Positions 1-5,203 of a DNA stretch of 5,828 nt are shown one piece after another. How positions within the stretch are numbered: the stretch's first letter is position 1; each line of letters opens with the position of its first letter. Position numbers and translations under genes: made by a program. A model generated the notes under the pieces. It did not search any database, had not been told where the DNA came from, and was given only the letters and a program-made list of their open reading frames with translations. Origin of the DNA: an uncultured Aquincola sp. Lineage in GTDB: Bacteria; Pseudomonadota; Gammaproteobacteria; Burkholderiales; Burkholderiaceae. The stretch spans positions 1 through 5,828 of the forward strand of contig CAKZXL010000865.1 of NCBI GenBank assembly GCA_937883885.1. The letters are read 5' to 3'.

Positions 1-599
1 GCGGCTTCCGCCAGGCCCATCCCGAGGTGGACGTGCAGTTGCGCGAGGCCACGCTGGACGTGCAACTGGCGGCGTTCGCGGCCGAGGAGATCGACGCCGG
101 CTTCGTGCTGCATGCGCCCGATGCGGCGCCGCCGGGCTTCGGCGCCCGCACGGTGCTGACCGAGCCGATGCAGCTGGTGCTGCCGGCCACGCACCCGCTG
201 GCCACGCGGCGCACGCTGCGCTTTGCCGAGGCGGCGGCCGAGCCGCTGGTCATCTTCCCGCGGCAGATCACGCCATCGCTGTTCGATGCGGTGGTGGCCG
301 CCTACCGCGGCGCCGGCTTCACGCCGCGCATCGCACAGGAAGCGATCCAGATGCAGACCATCGTCAACCTGGTGAGCGGCGGCATGGGCGTGGCCTGGGT
401 GCCGCAAAGCCTGGTGCAGCTGCAGCGGCCCGGCGTGGTGTACCGGGCGGTGCAGGGCGTGCAGCTGGCGGCGCAGACCAGCCTGCTGTGGCCCGAGCCG
501 GCGCCGCCGGTGGTGCAGCGCTTCGTCGACCACGTGATGGACCACGGGCAGGCGGTTTTGCCGGCGCGGCGACAATCGCCGCCCACTGACAGGAGTTGA
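1..599 (+). CDS. LysR-type transcriptional regulator, C-terminal effector-binding domain (5' end outside window)
   Basis: About 199 codons are open from the window edge (reading frame starts at base 3) to TGA at 597-599. The N-terminal winged helix-turn-helix lies upstream of the window. What remains is the periplasmic-binding-protein-like inducer domain of LysR regulators. It opens with F-R-Q-x-x-P-E-V near the edge, continues through the E-I-D-A-G-F segment of the first half-domain and the L-V-L-P-A-x-H-P-L-A crossover. The second half holds [19 protein letters not shown] and V-P-Q-S-L. This pattern resembles the CbnR/BenM-like (aromatic-type) LysR group, but the ligand and target genes cannot be read from it. 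LysR regulators usually control a divergent neighbour, which would lie left of this window. A GTG at 27 is internal and not a real start. Family call is firm; the specific role is unknown. Confidence 0.93.
   Translation, partial: GFRQAHPEVDVQLREATLDVQLAAFAAEEIDAGFVLHAPDAAPPGFGARTVLTEPMQLVLPATHPLATRRTLRFAEAAAEPLVIFPRQITPSLFDAVVAAYRGAGFTPRIAQEAIQMQTIVNLVSGGMGVAWVPQSLVQLQRPGVVYRAVQGVQLAAQTSLLWPEPAPPVVQRFVDHVMDHGQAVLPARRQSPPTDRS
571..595 (+). promoter_or_regulatory. Possible lgt -10 element and Shine-Dalgarno site
   Basis: GACAAT at 571-576 resembles a -10 hexamer (TATAAT) and would start a transcript near 583, inside the 3' end of the LysR gene. No convincing -35 box stands at the right distance, so the promoter part is weak. 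AGGAG at 591-595 is a good ribosome binding site, 9 bases before the ATG at 605. It decides that start over the TTG at 596, which directly abuts the ribosome binding site. Confidence 0.35.
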
Positions 600-604
600 C
601 CCGG

Positions 605-1435
605 ATGCTCGTCCACCCGCAATTCGATCCGATCGCCCTGCGCCTGGGGCCGCTGGCCATCCACTGGTACGGCCTGACCTACCTGGTGGCGTTCGGGCTG
701 TTTCTCTGGCTGGCCACGCTGCGCACCCGCCAGCCGACCTACGCCCAGCGCGGCTGGACCCGCCGCGACGTGGAAGATCTGCTGTTCTTCGGCGTGGTCG
801 GCGTGATCGTGGGCGGGCGGCTGGGCTACTCGCTGTTCTACAAGCCCGGCTACTACCTCAGCCACCCGCTGGAGATGCTGATGCTGTGGAAGGGCGGCAT
901 GTCCTTCCACGGCGGGCTGCTGGGCGTGCTGGTGGCCATGGCGGTGTTCGCGCGGCGGCGCCAGCGCGCCTTTTTCGAGGTGACCGACCTGATCGCGCCC
1001 TGCGTGCCGCTGGGCCTGGCCTCGGGCCGCATCGGCAACTTCATCAACGGCGAGCTGTGGGGCCGCGCGGCCGACCCCTCGCTGCCCTGGGCGATGGTGT
1101 TTCCGCAGTCGGGTAGCGACATCCCGCGCCACCCTTCTCAGCTGTACCAGTTCAGCCTGGAAGGCGTGCTGCTCTTCATCCTGCTGTGGGTGTATGCGCG
1201 GCGGCCGCATGCCACCGGCCGGGTGTCGGGCGCGTTTTTGGTGGGCTACGGCAGCTTCCGCTTCATCGCCGAGTATTTCCGTGAGCCGGACAGCTTCCTC
1301 GGGCTGCTGGCCTTGAACATGAGCATGGGCCAGTGGCTGTGCGTGCCGATGGTGCTGGCCGGTGTGCTGCTGTGGTGGCGCGCCGGGCCGGGCGACAGCG
1401 GCAAGCCTGCGCACGTGGCCGGGAGCCAGGCATGA
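605..1435 (+). CDS. lgt: Prolipoprotein diacylglyceryl transferase Lgt
   Basis: Lgt moves the diacylglyceryl group of phosphatidylglycerol onto the lipobox cysteine of prelipoproteins, the first step of lipoprotein maturation in the inner membrane. The 276-residue protein is close to the usual length (E. coli about 290) and has several hydrophobic membrane segments (about residues 20-40, 58-78, 103-116, 185-198 and 240-258). Family landmarks are the N-terminal H-W-Y-G-L-T-Y (20-26), the H-G-G-L loop (H102, equivalent to E. coli H103), the Lgt signature [14 protein letters not shown] (141-154, with R142 matching the essential E. coli R143), H-P-S-Q-L-Y (176-181), and E-Y-F-R-E-P-D (223-229). 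The ATG at 605 is chosen for the AGGAG 9 bases upstream and because it starts the conserved N terminus. The stop overlaps the dnaQ start (ATGA at 1432-1435), so the two are probably translated together. Nothing is missing. Confidence 0.97.
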   Translation: MLVHPQFDPIALRLGPLAIHWYGLTYLVAFGLFLWLATLRTRQPTYAQRGWTRRDVEDLLFFGVVGVIVGGRLGYSLFYKPGYYLSHPLEMLMLWKGGMSFHGGLLGVLVAMAVFARRRQRAFFEVTDLIAPCVPLGLASGRIGNFINGELWGRAADPSLPWAMVFPQSGSDIPRHPSQLYQFSLEGVLLFILLWVYARRPHATGRVSGAFLVGYGSFRFIAEYFREPDSFLGLLALNMSMGQWLCVPMVLAGVLLWWRAGPGDSGKPAHVAGSQA

Positions 1436-2139
1436 GACAGATCTTCCTCGACACCGAAACCACCGGCCTCAGCCCCGAGAGCGGCGACCGCGTCATCGAA
1501 ATCGGCTGTGTGGAAATGGTGAACCGGCGGCTGACCGGCAACAACAAGCATTTCTACCTGAACCCGGAGCGCAAGAACTCGGAAGACGCAGTCAAGATCC
1601 ACGGCCTGACCGACAAGTTCCTGTCCGACAAGCCGTTGTTCGCCGCCATCGCCGACGAGCTGATGGACTACTTGGCCGGTGCCGAGATCGTGATCCACAA
1701 CGCCGCCTTCGACGTCGGCTTCCTGAACGAAGAGCTGCGCCGCCTGGGCCGCCCGCGCTTTGCGCAGCATGTGGGCCGCATCACCGACTCGCTGCTGATG
1801 GCCCGCGACATGTTCCCGGGCAAGAGCAACTCGCTCGACAGCCTGTGCAAGCGGCTGGAGGTGGACAACAGCAACCGCACGCTGCACGGCGCGCTGCTGG
1901 ACGCCGGCCTGCTGGCCGAGGTCTACATCAACATGACCCGCGGCCAGGAGAGCCTGGTGATCGACGTGGGCAGCGAAGGCAGCGGCGAGCTCGCCGCCGC
2001 GCCCATCGACTTCAGCGCCTTCGAGCTCATCGTGCTCGAGCCCACGCCCGAGGAGCTGCAGGCCCACGAAGCGGTGCTGGCCGAGCTGGACAAGGCCAGT
2101 GGACAAAAAACTTTGTGGAGACAGTTGCAATCCGCATAG
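1432..2139 (+). CDS. dnaQ: DNA polymerase III epsilon subunit, 3'-5' proofreading exonuclease
   Basis: This is the proofreading subunit of the replicative polymerase core, which removes mismatched 3' nucleotides while bound to the alpha subunit. The 235-residue protein matches E. coli epsilon (243). All five DEDDh catalytic residues are present: D7 and E9 in F-L-D-T-E-T-T-G (Exo I), D94 in [10 protein letters not shown] (Exo II), and H152 and D157 in L-H-G-A-L-L-D-A (Exo III). After the nuclease domain, Q172-E-S-L-V-I lies where E. coli has its beta-clamp-binding motif (QTSMAF). The tail K-T-L-W-R resembles the alpha-binding C terminus of the E. coli protein. The ATG at 1432 is preceded by GGGAG (1421-1425) with a 6-base gap, and it begins exactly at the conserved M-R-Q-I-F-L-D. 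It overlaps the lgt stop by 4 bases. The last codons double as the promoter region of the following tRNA. Confidence 0.97.
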   Translation: MRQIFLDTETTGLSPESGDRVIEIGCVEMVNRRLTGNNKHFYLNPERKNSEDAVKIHGLTDKFLSDKPLFAAIADELMDYLAGAEIVIHNAAFDVGFLNEELRRLGRPRFAQHVGRITDSLLMARDMFPGKSNSLDSLCKRLEVDNSNRTLHGALLDAGLLAEVYINMTRGQESLVIDVGSEGSGELAAAPIDFSAFELIVLEPTPEELQAHEAVLAELDKASGQKTLWRQLQSA

Positions 2140-2158
2140 CCTGTGGCATACTGCGAGG
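2103..2158 (+). promoter_or_regulatory. Predicted promoter of tRNA-Val, overlapping the dnaQ 3' end
   Basis: TTGCAA at 2125-2130 (4 of 6 to TTGACA) lies 16 bases before CATACT at 2147-2152 (4 of 6 to TATAAT). A TG at 2144-2145 forms an extended -10. An A-rich stretch (ACAAAAAACTTTGT, 2103-2116), unusual in this GC-rich DNA, sits where an UP element would contact RNA polymerase alpha. The bases after the -10 (GCGAGG, 2153-2158) form a GC-rich discriminator like those of stable-RNA promoters under stringent control. Transcription would start near 2159, giving a leader of about 40 bases. The -35 lies within the last dnaQ codons. This is a prediction from pattern only. Confidence 0.6.
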
Positions 2159-2200
2159 CTTGCCGGAACACGAGAAGAACAACAAACGCCGCAGATTTCC

Positions 2201-2275
2201 GGGCGGTTAGCTCAGCGGTAGAGCACTGCCTTCACACGGCAGGGGTCGCAGGTTCGAACCCTGCACCGCCCACCA
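2201..2275 (+). tRNA. tRNA-Val, anticodon CAC
   Basis: A full cloverleaf can be drawn. The acceptor stem GGGCGGT (2201-2207) pairs perfectly with ACCGCCC (2265-2271). The D stem is GCTC/GAGC with a 7-base loop. The anticodon stem CTGCC/GGCAG (2226-2230, 2238-2242) holds loop TTCACAC, so the anticodon is CAC at 2233-2235, reading GUG, the codon this GC-rich genome favours for valine. The variable loop has 5 bases. The T stem GCAGG/CCTGC encloses TTCGAAC. The discriminator is A2272 and CCA is encoded (2273-2275). The gene stands alone between its own promoter and terminator. With C34, this tRNA is not a substrate for the U34 hydroxylase encoded downstream. Confidence 0.98.
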
Positions 2276-2283
2276 AAAAGATG

Positions 2284-2318
2284 AAGCACCTCGCGGAGAC
2301 GCCAGGTGCTTTTTTCTT
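2284..2318 (+). terminator. Intrinsic terminator of the tRNA-Val transcript
   Basis: AAGCACCT (2284-2291) pairs perfectly with AGGTGCTT (2304-2311). Inside, after a C-C mismatch, GCG (2293-2295) pairs with CGC (2300-2302) around a GAGA loop, which is a GNRA tetraloop. The stem runs into TTTTTT (2310-2315) and then CTT. It starts 8 bases after the tRNA CCA end, so the transcript appears to carry this one tRNA only. This is a textbook rho-independent terminator and separates the tRNA from the glycosylase gene. Confidence 0.93.
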
Positions 2319-2345
2319 GCCTACGCCATGCCCTCCGGGCGAGCG

Positions 2346-2361
2346 CATAAGAATGGCCGGC
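2346..2361 (+). promoter_or_regulatory. Possible -10 element giving a leaderless glycosylase transcript
   Basis: CATAAGAAT (2346-2354) contains two -10-like hexamers (CATAAG and AAGAAT, each 4 of 6 to TATAAT). It is followed 7 bases later by the ATG at 2362. A transcript starting at or near that ATG would have no leader, which would explain why no Shine-Dalgarno sequence is seen before any candidate start of the glycosylase gene. A very similar arrangement precedes the ATG at 4295. No good -35 box was found, so this is weak. Confidence 0.3.
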
Positions 2362-3003
2362 ATGAAGTCTCGCGCTGGCATGCAGTTAGAACCCGCCCAA
2401 CCTTCGCCCATGCGGCGACCCGATGGCGGCGCACTCCTGGCCGGCGTCGACTTCATGGCCGACGCACCGCAGGTGGCCCGGTCCCTCATCGGCGTGCTGC
2501 TGCTGGTCGATGGGGTGGGCGGCCGCATCGTCGAGACCGAGGCCTACGACCGCGAGGACCCGGCCTCGCACAGCCATGTGGGGCCACGGCCGCGCAATGC
2601 CTCGATGTTCGGGCCGCCGGCGCATGTGTACGTCTACCGCTCGTACGGCATCCACTGGTGCATGAACTTCGTCTGCCGCGAGGCGGGCCACGGTGCGGGC
2701 GTGCTCATCCGCGCGATTGAGCCGCTGTTCGGGCTGGACCTGCTGCGTGAGCGCCGCGGCGGCCTGCTGGACGACCGGCTGCTGTGCGCCGGCCCCGGCC
2801 GCGTGGGGCAGGCCCTGGGCATCACCCGCGCGCACGACGGCCTGCCGCTGAATGCGCCGCCCTTCGAGCTGCGGCCGGCCGAGGGGTCGGTGAATGTGGT
2901 CACCGGCCCGCGCATCGGCATCAGCAAGGCGGTGGAGCTGCCCTGGCGCTTCGGCCTGGCGGGCTCGCGCCACCTCAGCAAGCCGTTCCGCCCGCCGCGC
3001 TGA
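2362..3003 (+). CDS. mpg: 3-methyladenine DNA glycosylase, AAG/MPG family
   Basis: This base-excision-repair enzyme flips out and cuts the glycosidic bond of alkylated purines (3-methyladenine, 7-methylguanine, often hypoxanthine). The resemblance to human AAG is clear. Numbering from ATG 2362, V-E-T-E-A-Y supplies the catalytic glutamate E60 (human E125) and Y62 (human Y127). A-S-H gives H70 (H136). R-N-A-S-M-F-G and Y-V-Y-R-S-Y-G give Y92 (Y159). C-M-N gives N102 (N169), and V-L-I-R-A-I-E-P gives R117 (R182). [11 protein letters not shown] and P-R-I-G-I follow as expected. The start is uncertain. ATG 2362 (213 residues) follows a -10-like element, suggesting a leaderless start. ATG 2410 (197 residues) lies nearer the conserved domain, and the 16 codons between them have atypical A/T-ending choices (TCT, GCT, TTA, CAA, CCT). 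No Shine-Dalgarno supports either. The gene stands alone, between the tRNA terminator and the regulated nucleoside hydrolase. Confidence 0.94.
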   Translation: MKSRAGMQLEPAQPSPMRRPDGGALLAGVDFMADAPQVARSLIGVLLLVDGVGGRIVETEAYDREDPASHSHVGPRPRNASMFGPPAHVYVYRSYGIHWCMNFVCREAGHGAGVLIRAIEPLFGLDLLRERRGGLLDDRLLCAGPGRVGQALGITRAHDGLPLNAPPFELRPAEGSVNVVTGPRIGISKAVELPWRFGLAGSRHLSKPFRPPR

Positions 3004-3052
3004 GCGCCGTCCCGCCGATACAGCCCGTTGCACCATTGCGGGCAATCCATCA

Positions 3053-3082
3053 GTCGCAAACGTTTGCGCAAACGTTTGCGAC
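3053..3082 (+). promoter_or_regulatory. Double PurR-box-like operator (30-bp perfect palindrome), LacI-family site
   Basis: Bases 3053-3082 form a perfect 30-bp inverted repeat centred between 3067 and 3068. It consists of two copies of CGCAAACGTTTGCG (3055-3068 and 3067-3080), each itself a perfect palindrome, overlapping by CG with a 12-bp period. A palindrome with a central CG step is typical of LacI-family operators, and this core equals the E. coli PurR box consensus (ACGCAAACGTTTGCGT) apart from the outermost bases. It covers the predicted -35 region of the nucleoside hydrolase promoter, so a bound repressor should block transcription. The regulator is not in the window. A purine- or nucleoside-sensing LacI-family protein is the natural guess; calling it PurR itself would go too far. 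Confidence 0.85.
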
Positions 3083-3120
3083 GCCTAGACTGAAGCGCAT
3101 CCCCCACACACACCGAGGAG
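3064..3120 (+). promoter_or_regulatory. Predicted promoter and ribosome binding site of the nucleoside hydrolase gene
   Basis: TTGCGC (3064-3069, a weak -35 inside the palindrome), a 16-base spacer and TAGACT (3086-3091, 4 of 6 to TATAAT) would start transcription near 3098. That leaves a leader of about 29 bases. GAGGAG at 3115-3120, 6 bases before the ATG at 3127, is a strong Shine-Dalgarno. The weak -35 placed under an operator fits a repressed gene. The ribosome binding site is certain; the promoter is tentative. Confidence 0.5.
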
Positions 3121-3126
3121 ACGGAC

Positions 3127-4245
3127 ATGAGATTGGGATGGGTGCTGGCGCTTTGCGCCGCCTTGCTGGCCGGCTGCGGCAACGACAGCGATGATGGGCC
3201 GATGAAGGTCATCATCGACAGCGACTACAACACCATGAGCGACGACGGCCAGTTGGGCGTGATGGCCGCGCAGTTGCAGGCGCAGGGCCGCACCCAGGTG
3301 ATGGGCATCAGCGTGGTGTCGGGCAACCAGTGGCTGCGCCAGGGCGTGGCCGATGCGCTCAAGAGCATGGAGCGCATGGGCGCGGGCGCGAAGATTCCGG
3401 TGTACGCCGGCGAGAACCTGCCGCTGAACCACGACTACGCCGCGGTGCAGGCCGAGCAGGCGGCCGGCGCCGGTGGCGACGGCTACCTGGGCGCCTGGAG
3501 CAGCCCGCAGCCGCAAAGTGATGCCGACCTGGTGGCGCCGCCCGACGGCTTTGCCACCAGCACCCAGGTGCAGGCCAAGAGCGCGGTGGACTTCATCGTC
3601 GACACCGTCAAGGCCAACCCGCGCGAGGTCACCATCCTGGCCATCGGCCCGCTGACCAACATCGCCAAGGCGGTGCAGCGCAACCCCGAGATCGTGCCGC
3701 TGATCAAGCAGATCATCTACATGGGCGGCGCGGTGCACGTGGCGGGCAACACCACCCGCGCGGCCGAGTTCAACTGGTGGTTCGACCCCGACGCCGCGCA
3801 GCAGGTGGTGCGGCTGCCGATCAAGCAGGTGGTGGTGCCGCTGGACGTCACCGACACCGTGCTGCTGACCAAGCCCATCTACGACCGCATCGCCCACCCG
3901 GCGCAGCCCACGGCCGTCACGCGGCTGTTCCAGCAGCTCAACGGCTATGGCTTCAGCGGCAACAACGGCTTCGAGAACAACCCCGAGTACACCCAGAACA
4001 TCTGGGACACGCTGGTGCTGGCCTACCTGCTGGACCCCGGCTACGCCACGCAGACGCGTGAAGAGTACGTGGACGTGATCGCCCGCAACGGCGACCCCGA
4101 GAACGGTCGCTCGGTGGGCTATGACACACCGCCGGCCGGCGTGACGCTGCAGAAGATGACGGTGGTGACCCGCTTCGACAACGCCCGCTTCTTCGAGCTC
4201 TACGTCGACCTGCTGACGCGCCCGGTGCCGGTGACGCTGAACTGA
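3127..4245 (+). CDS. Secreted lipoprotein nucleoside hydrolase (IunH-like), with variant metal loop
   Basis: Nucleoside hydrolases split ribonucleosides into free base and ribose at a calcium site. The 372-residue product starts with a lipoprotein signal: positive R2, a hydrophobic stretch, and lipobox L-A-G-C with C17 as the lipidated residue. It should therefore be membrane-anchored on the periplasmic side, unlike the cytosolic enzymes of about 310-340 residues. Family landmarks are K-V-I-I-D-S-D near the N terminus, G-P-L-T-N-I-A (174-180), Y-M-G-G-A-V (198-203), A-E-F-N-W-W-F-D-P-D-A-A (213-224, with E214 and N216), and W-D-T (293-295) ending in L-L-D-P. Two points are odd. The canonical D-x-D-P-G-x-D-D metal loop is replaced by D31-S-D33-Y-N-T-M-S-D39-D40-G, two residues longer. 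In addition, W293 stands where the family usually has the catalytic histidine of H-D-P, while D294 is kept. It sits alone behind PurR-box-like operators. Substrate is unknown; nucleoside scavenging in the periplasm is the likely role. The fold is confident, the exact specificity is not. Confidence 0.9.
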   Translation: MRLGWVLALCAALLAGCGNDSDDGPMKVIIDSDYNTMSDDGQLGVMAAQLQAQGRTQVMGISVVSGNQWLRQGVADALKSMERMGAGAKIPVYAGENLPLNHDYAAVQAEQAAGAGGDGYLGAWSSPQPQSDADLVAPPDGFATSTQVQAKSAVDFIVDTVKANPREVTILAIGPLTNIAKAVQRNPEIVPLIKQIIYMGGAVHVAGNTTRAAEFNWWFDPDAAQQVVRLPIKQVVVPLDVTDTVLLTKPIYDRIAHPAQPTAVTRLFQQLNGYGFSGNNGFENNPEYTQNIWDTLVLAYLLDPGYATQTREEYVDVIARNGDPENGRSVGYDTPPAGVTLQKMTVVTRFDNARFFELYVDLLTRPVPVTLN

Positions 4246-4250
4246 ATTCG

Positions 4251-4272
4251 GCGGGGCCCAACGGCGCCCCGC
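4251..4272 (+). other. GC-rich hairpin after the nucleoside hydrolase gene
   Basis: GCGGGGC (4251-4257) pairs with GCCCCGC (4266-4272) around an 8-base loop, 5 bases after the TGA at 4243-4245. There is no T tract, so it is not a standard intrinsic terminator. It could protect the 3' end or aid a Rho-dependent stop, or be a chance product of high GC. The 49-base gap to the next gene holds nothing else apart from the -10-like CAAAAT. Confidence 0.4.
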
Positions 4273-4282
4273 GGGCAGCGGC

Positions 4283-4294
4283 CAAAATGCCGGC
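4283..4294 (+). promoter_or_regulatory. Possible -10 element giving a leaderless trhO transcript
   Basis: CAAAAT (4283-4288, 4 of 6 to TATAAT) ends 6 bases before the ATG at 4295. RNA polymerase would start about at the ATG itself, giving a leaderless message, consistent with the absence of any Shine-Dalgarno. No -35 box is recognisable in the GC-rich hairpin region upstream. Confidence 0.35.
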
Positions 4295-5203
4295 ATGCCC
4301 GTTGATCCTGCTGCGCCGGCCCCTTCCATGGCCGGCGCTTCCCATTGGCTGCACAGCAGCTTCTACCGCTTCACGCCGGTGGCCGACCCGGCTGCGGTGG
4401 CCGAGGCCGTGCGCGCGCTCGCCCGTGAGCTCACCGGCGCCATCACCCTGGCGCAAGGCGTGACCGGCGCCATCACCCTGGCGCCGGAGGGCCTGAGCGG
4501 CGCCGTCGCCGGCACGCCGGCCGCGGTGCAGGCCTTCGAAACCGCGCTGGTCGGCAGCCCCGTCTTCGGTGGCGCGCTGCAAGGCCTGGTGTTCAAGCAC
4601 AGCCACGGCCACACCGCGCCTTATGCGCGGCTCAAGGTCAACACCAAGCCCGAGCTGGTGGCGCTGGGCCTGCCCGGGGCCGACGCGCTGCCGCCGCCGG
4701 ACGAAGAAGACGACTCCCACCTCAGCCCCGCCCAGTGGCGCGCGCTGCTGGACGAAGGCCGCGCGGTGGTGCTGGACAACCGCAACCACTTCGAATGGCG
4801 GCTGGGGCGCTTCCGTGGCGCCGTCGATCCGCAGGTGCCCAACTTCCGCGACTTCCGCGCCTGGGTGCTGGCGCAGGCGCCCGCCTGGCGGGCCGAAGGC
4901 CGGCCGGTGGCGATGTACTGCACCGGCGGCATCCGCTGCGACAAGACCGCGCCGTGGCTGCGCAGTCTGGGCCTGCAGGTGCGGCAGCTGCAGGGCGGCA
5001 TCCTCGGCTACTTTGAGGCGCTGCCCGATGCCGCGCGCGACTGGCAGGGCGAGTGCTTCGTGTTCGACAACCGCATCGCGCTGGACACGCAGCTGCAGCA
5101 AACCGCCACCGGCCCCGCCCAGGTGTACGACCCCACTCAGCCCGACGAAGCCTGGCGGCTGCAACGCGCCCGGCGGCTGCAGGCCGCGGCCGGCGACGCA
5201 TGA
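4295..5203 (+). CDS. trhO: Rhodanese-family tRNA uridine(34) hydroxylase, TrhO/YceA type, with internal 10-residue duplication
   Basis: TrhO (YceA) makes 5-hydroxyuridine at wobble U34 of tRNAs in an oxygen-dependent reaction, the first step towards cmo5U/mo5U. The 302-residue protein shows the TrhO layout. A ferredoxin-like N-terminal domain begins S-F-Y-R-F (22-26) and reaches L-A-P-E-G-L-S-G (62-69) and L-K-V-N (113-116). A rhodanese domain follows, with D-N-R-N-H-F-E-W (161-168), G-A-V-D-P (175-179), and the active-site loop Y-C-T-G-G-I-R-C-D-K (208-217), carrying C209 and C215. Q-G-G-I-L-G-Y (233-239) and G-E-C-F-V-F-D-N-R (252-260) close it. Unlike E. coli (about 350 residues) it lacks the long cysteine-rich tail. 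Oddly, T-G-A-I-T-L-A occurs twice in tandem (residues 47-53 and 57-63). ATG 4295 is chosen because of the -10-like box just upstream; ATG 4328 is an alternative. It overlaps the next gene by ATGA. Family call is firm; function in this host is inferred. Confidence 0.9.
   Translation: MPVDPAAPAPSMAGASHWLHSSFYRFTPVADPAAVAEAVRALARELTGAITLAQGVTGAITLAPEGLSGAVAGTPAAVQAFETALVGSPVFGGALQGLVFKHSHGHTAPYARLKVNTKPELVALGLPGADALPPPDEEDDSHLSPAQWRALLDEGRAVVLDNRNHFEWRLGRFRGAVDPQVPNFRDFRAWVLAQAPAWRAEGRPVAMYCTGGIRCDKTAPWLRSLGLQVRQLQGGILGYFEALPDAARDWQGECFVFDNRIALDTQLQQTATGPAQVYDPTQPDEAWRLQRARRLQAAAGDA
4433..4484 (+). repeat. In-frame 30-bp tandem duplication within trhO
   Basis: The 22 bases at 4433-4454 recur exactly at 4463-4484, separated by 8 bases (AAGGCGTG), so the period is 30 bp, or ten codons. 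Each copy encodes T-G-A-I-T-L-A. The unit falls on the strand before the conserved A-P-E-G motif, of which TrhO proteins I know have only one. The second copy is followed by the normal P-E-G; the first by Q-G-V. Confidence 0.95.

Noticed and set aside
302..1414. Long minus-strand open frame opposite lgt (370 codons), plus 1246-2130 opposite dnaQ
   Set aside because: The translations are rich in H, Q, R and A with no recognisable domain. The plus strand carries well-conserved Lgt and DnaQ. Long antisense frames are expected in such GC-rich DNA.
1333..1431. Upstream in-frame extension of dnaQ within lgt
   Set aside because: The 33 extra residues are unlike any DnaQ N terminus. ATG 1432 has a good ribosome binding site and begins exactly at the conserved domain.
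2284..2311. Stem after the tRNA considered as an attachment site or integration remnant, since tRNA genes are common integration sites
   Set aside because: It has all parts of a normal intrinsic terminator, and there is no repeated tRNA 3' end, integrase or foreign-looking DNA downstream.
2143..2361. Upstream in-frame extension of the glycosylase frame, starting at ATG 2143
   Set aside because: It runs through the whole tRNA-Val gene and its terminator, so it cannot be the true start.
3035..3046. Short inverted repeat ATTGC-GG-GCAAT upstream of the double operator
   Set aside because: Only 5-bp arms, no T tract, and it does not match the CGCAAACGTTTGCG operator. It is too short to call a third operator or a terminator for mpg.
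3085..4329. 414-codon minus-strand open frame opposite the nucleoside hydrolase, and 3953-5164 minus (403 codons) opposite trhO
   Set aside because: Composition is low-complexity H/R/V/A/G antisense shadow with no motif or ribosome binding site. One runs through the operator region and both lie over clear plus-strand genes.
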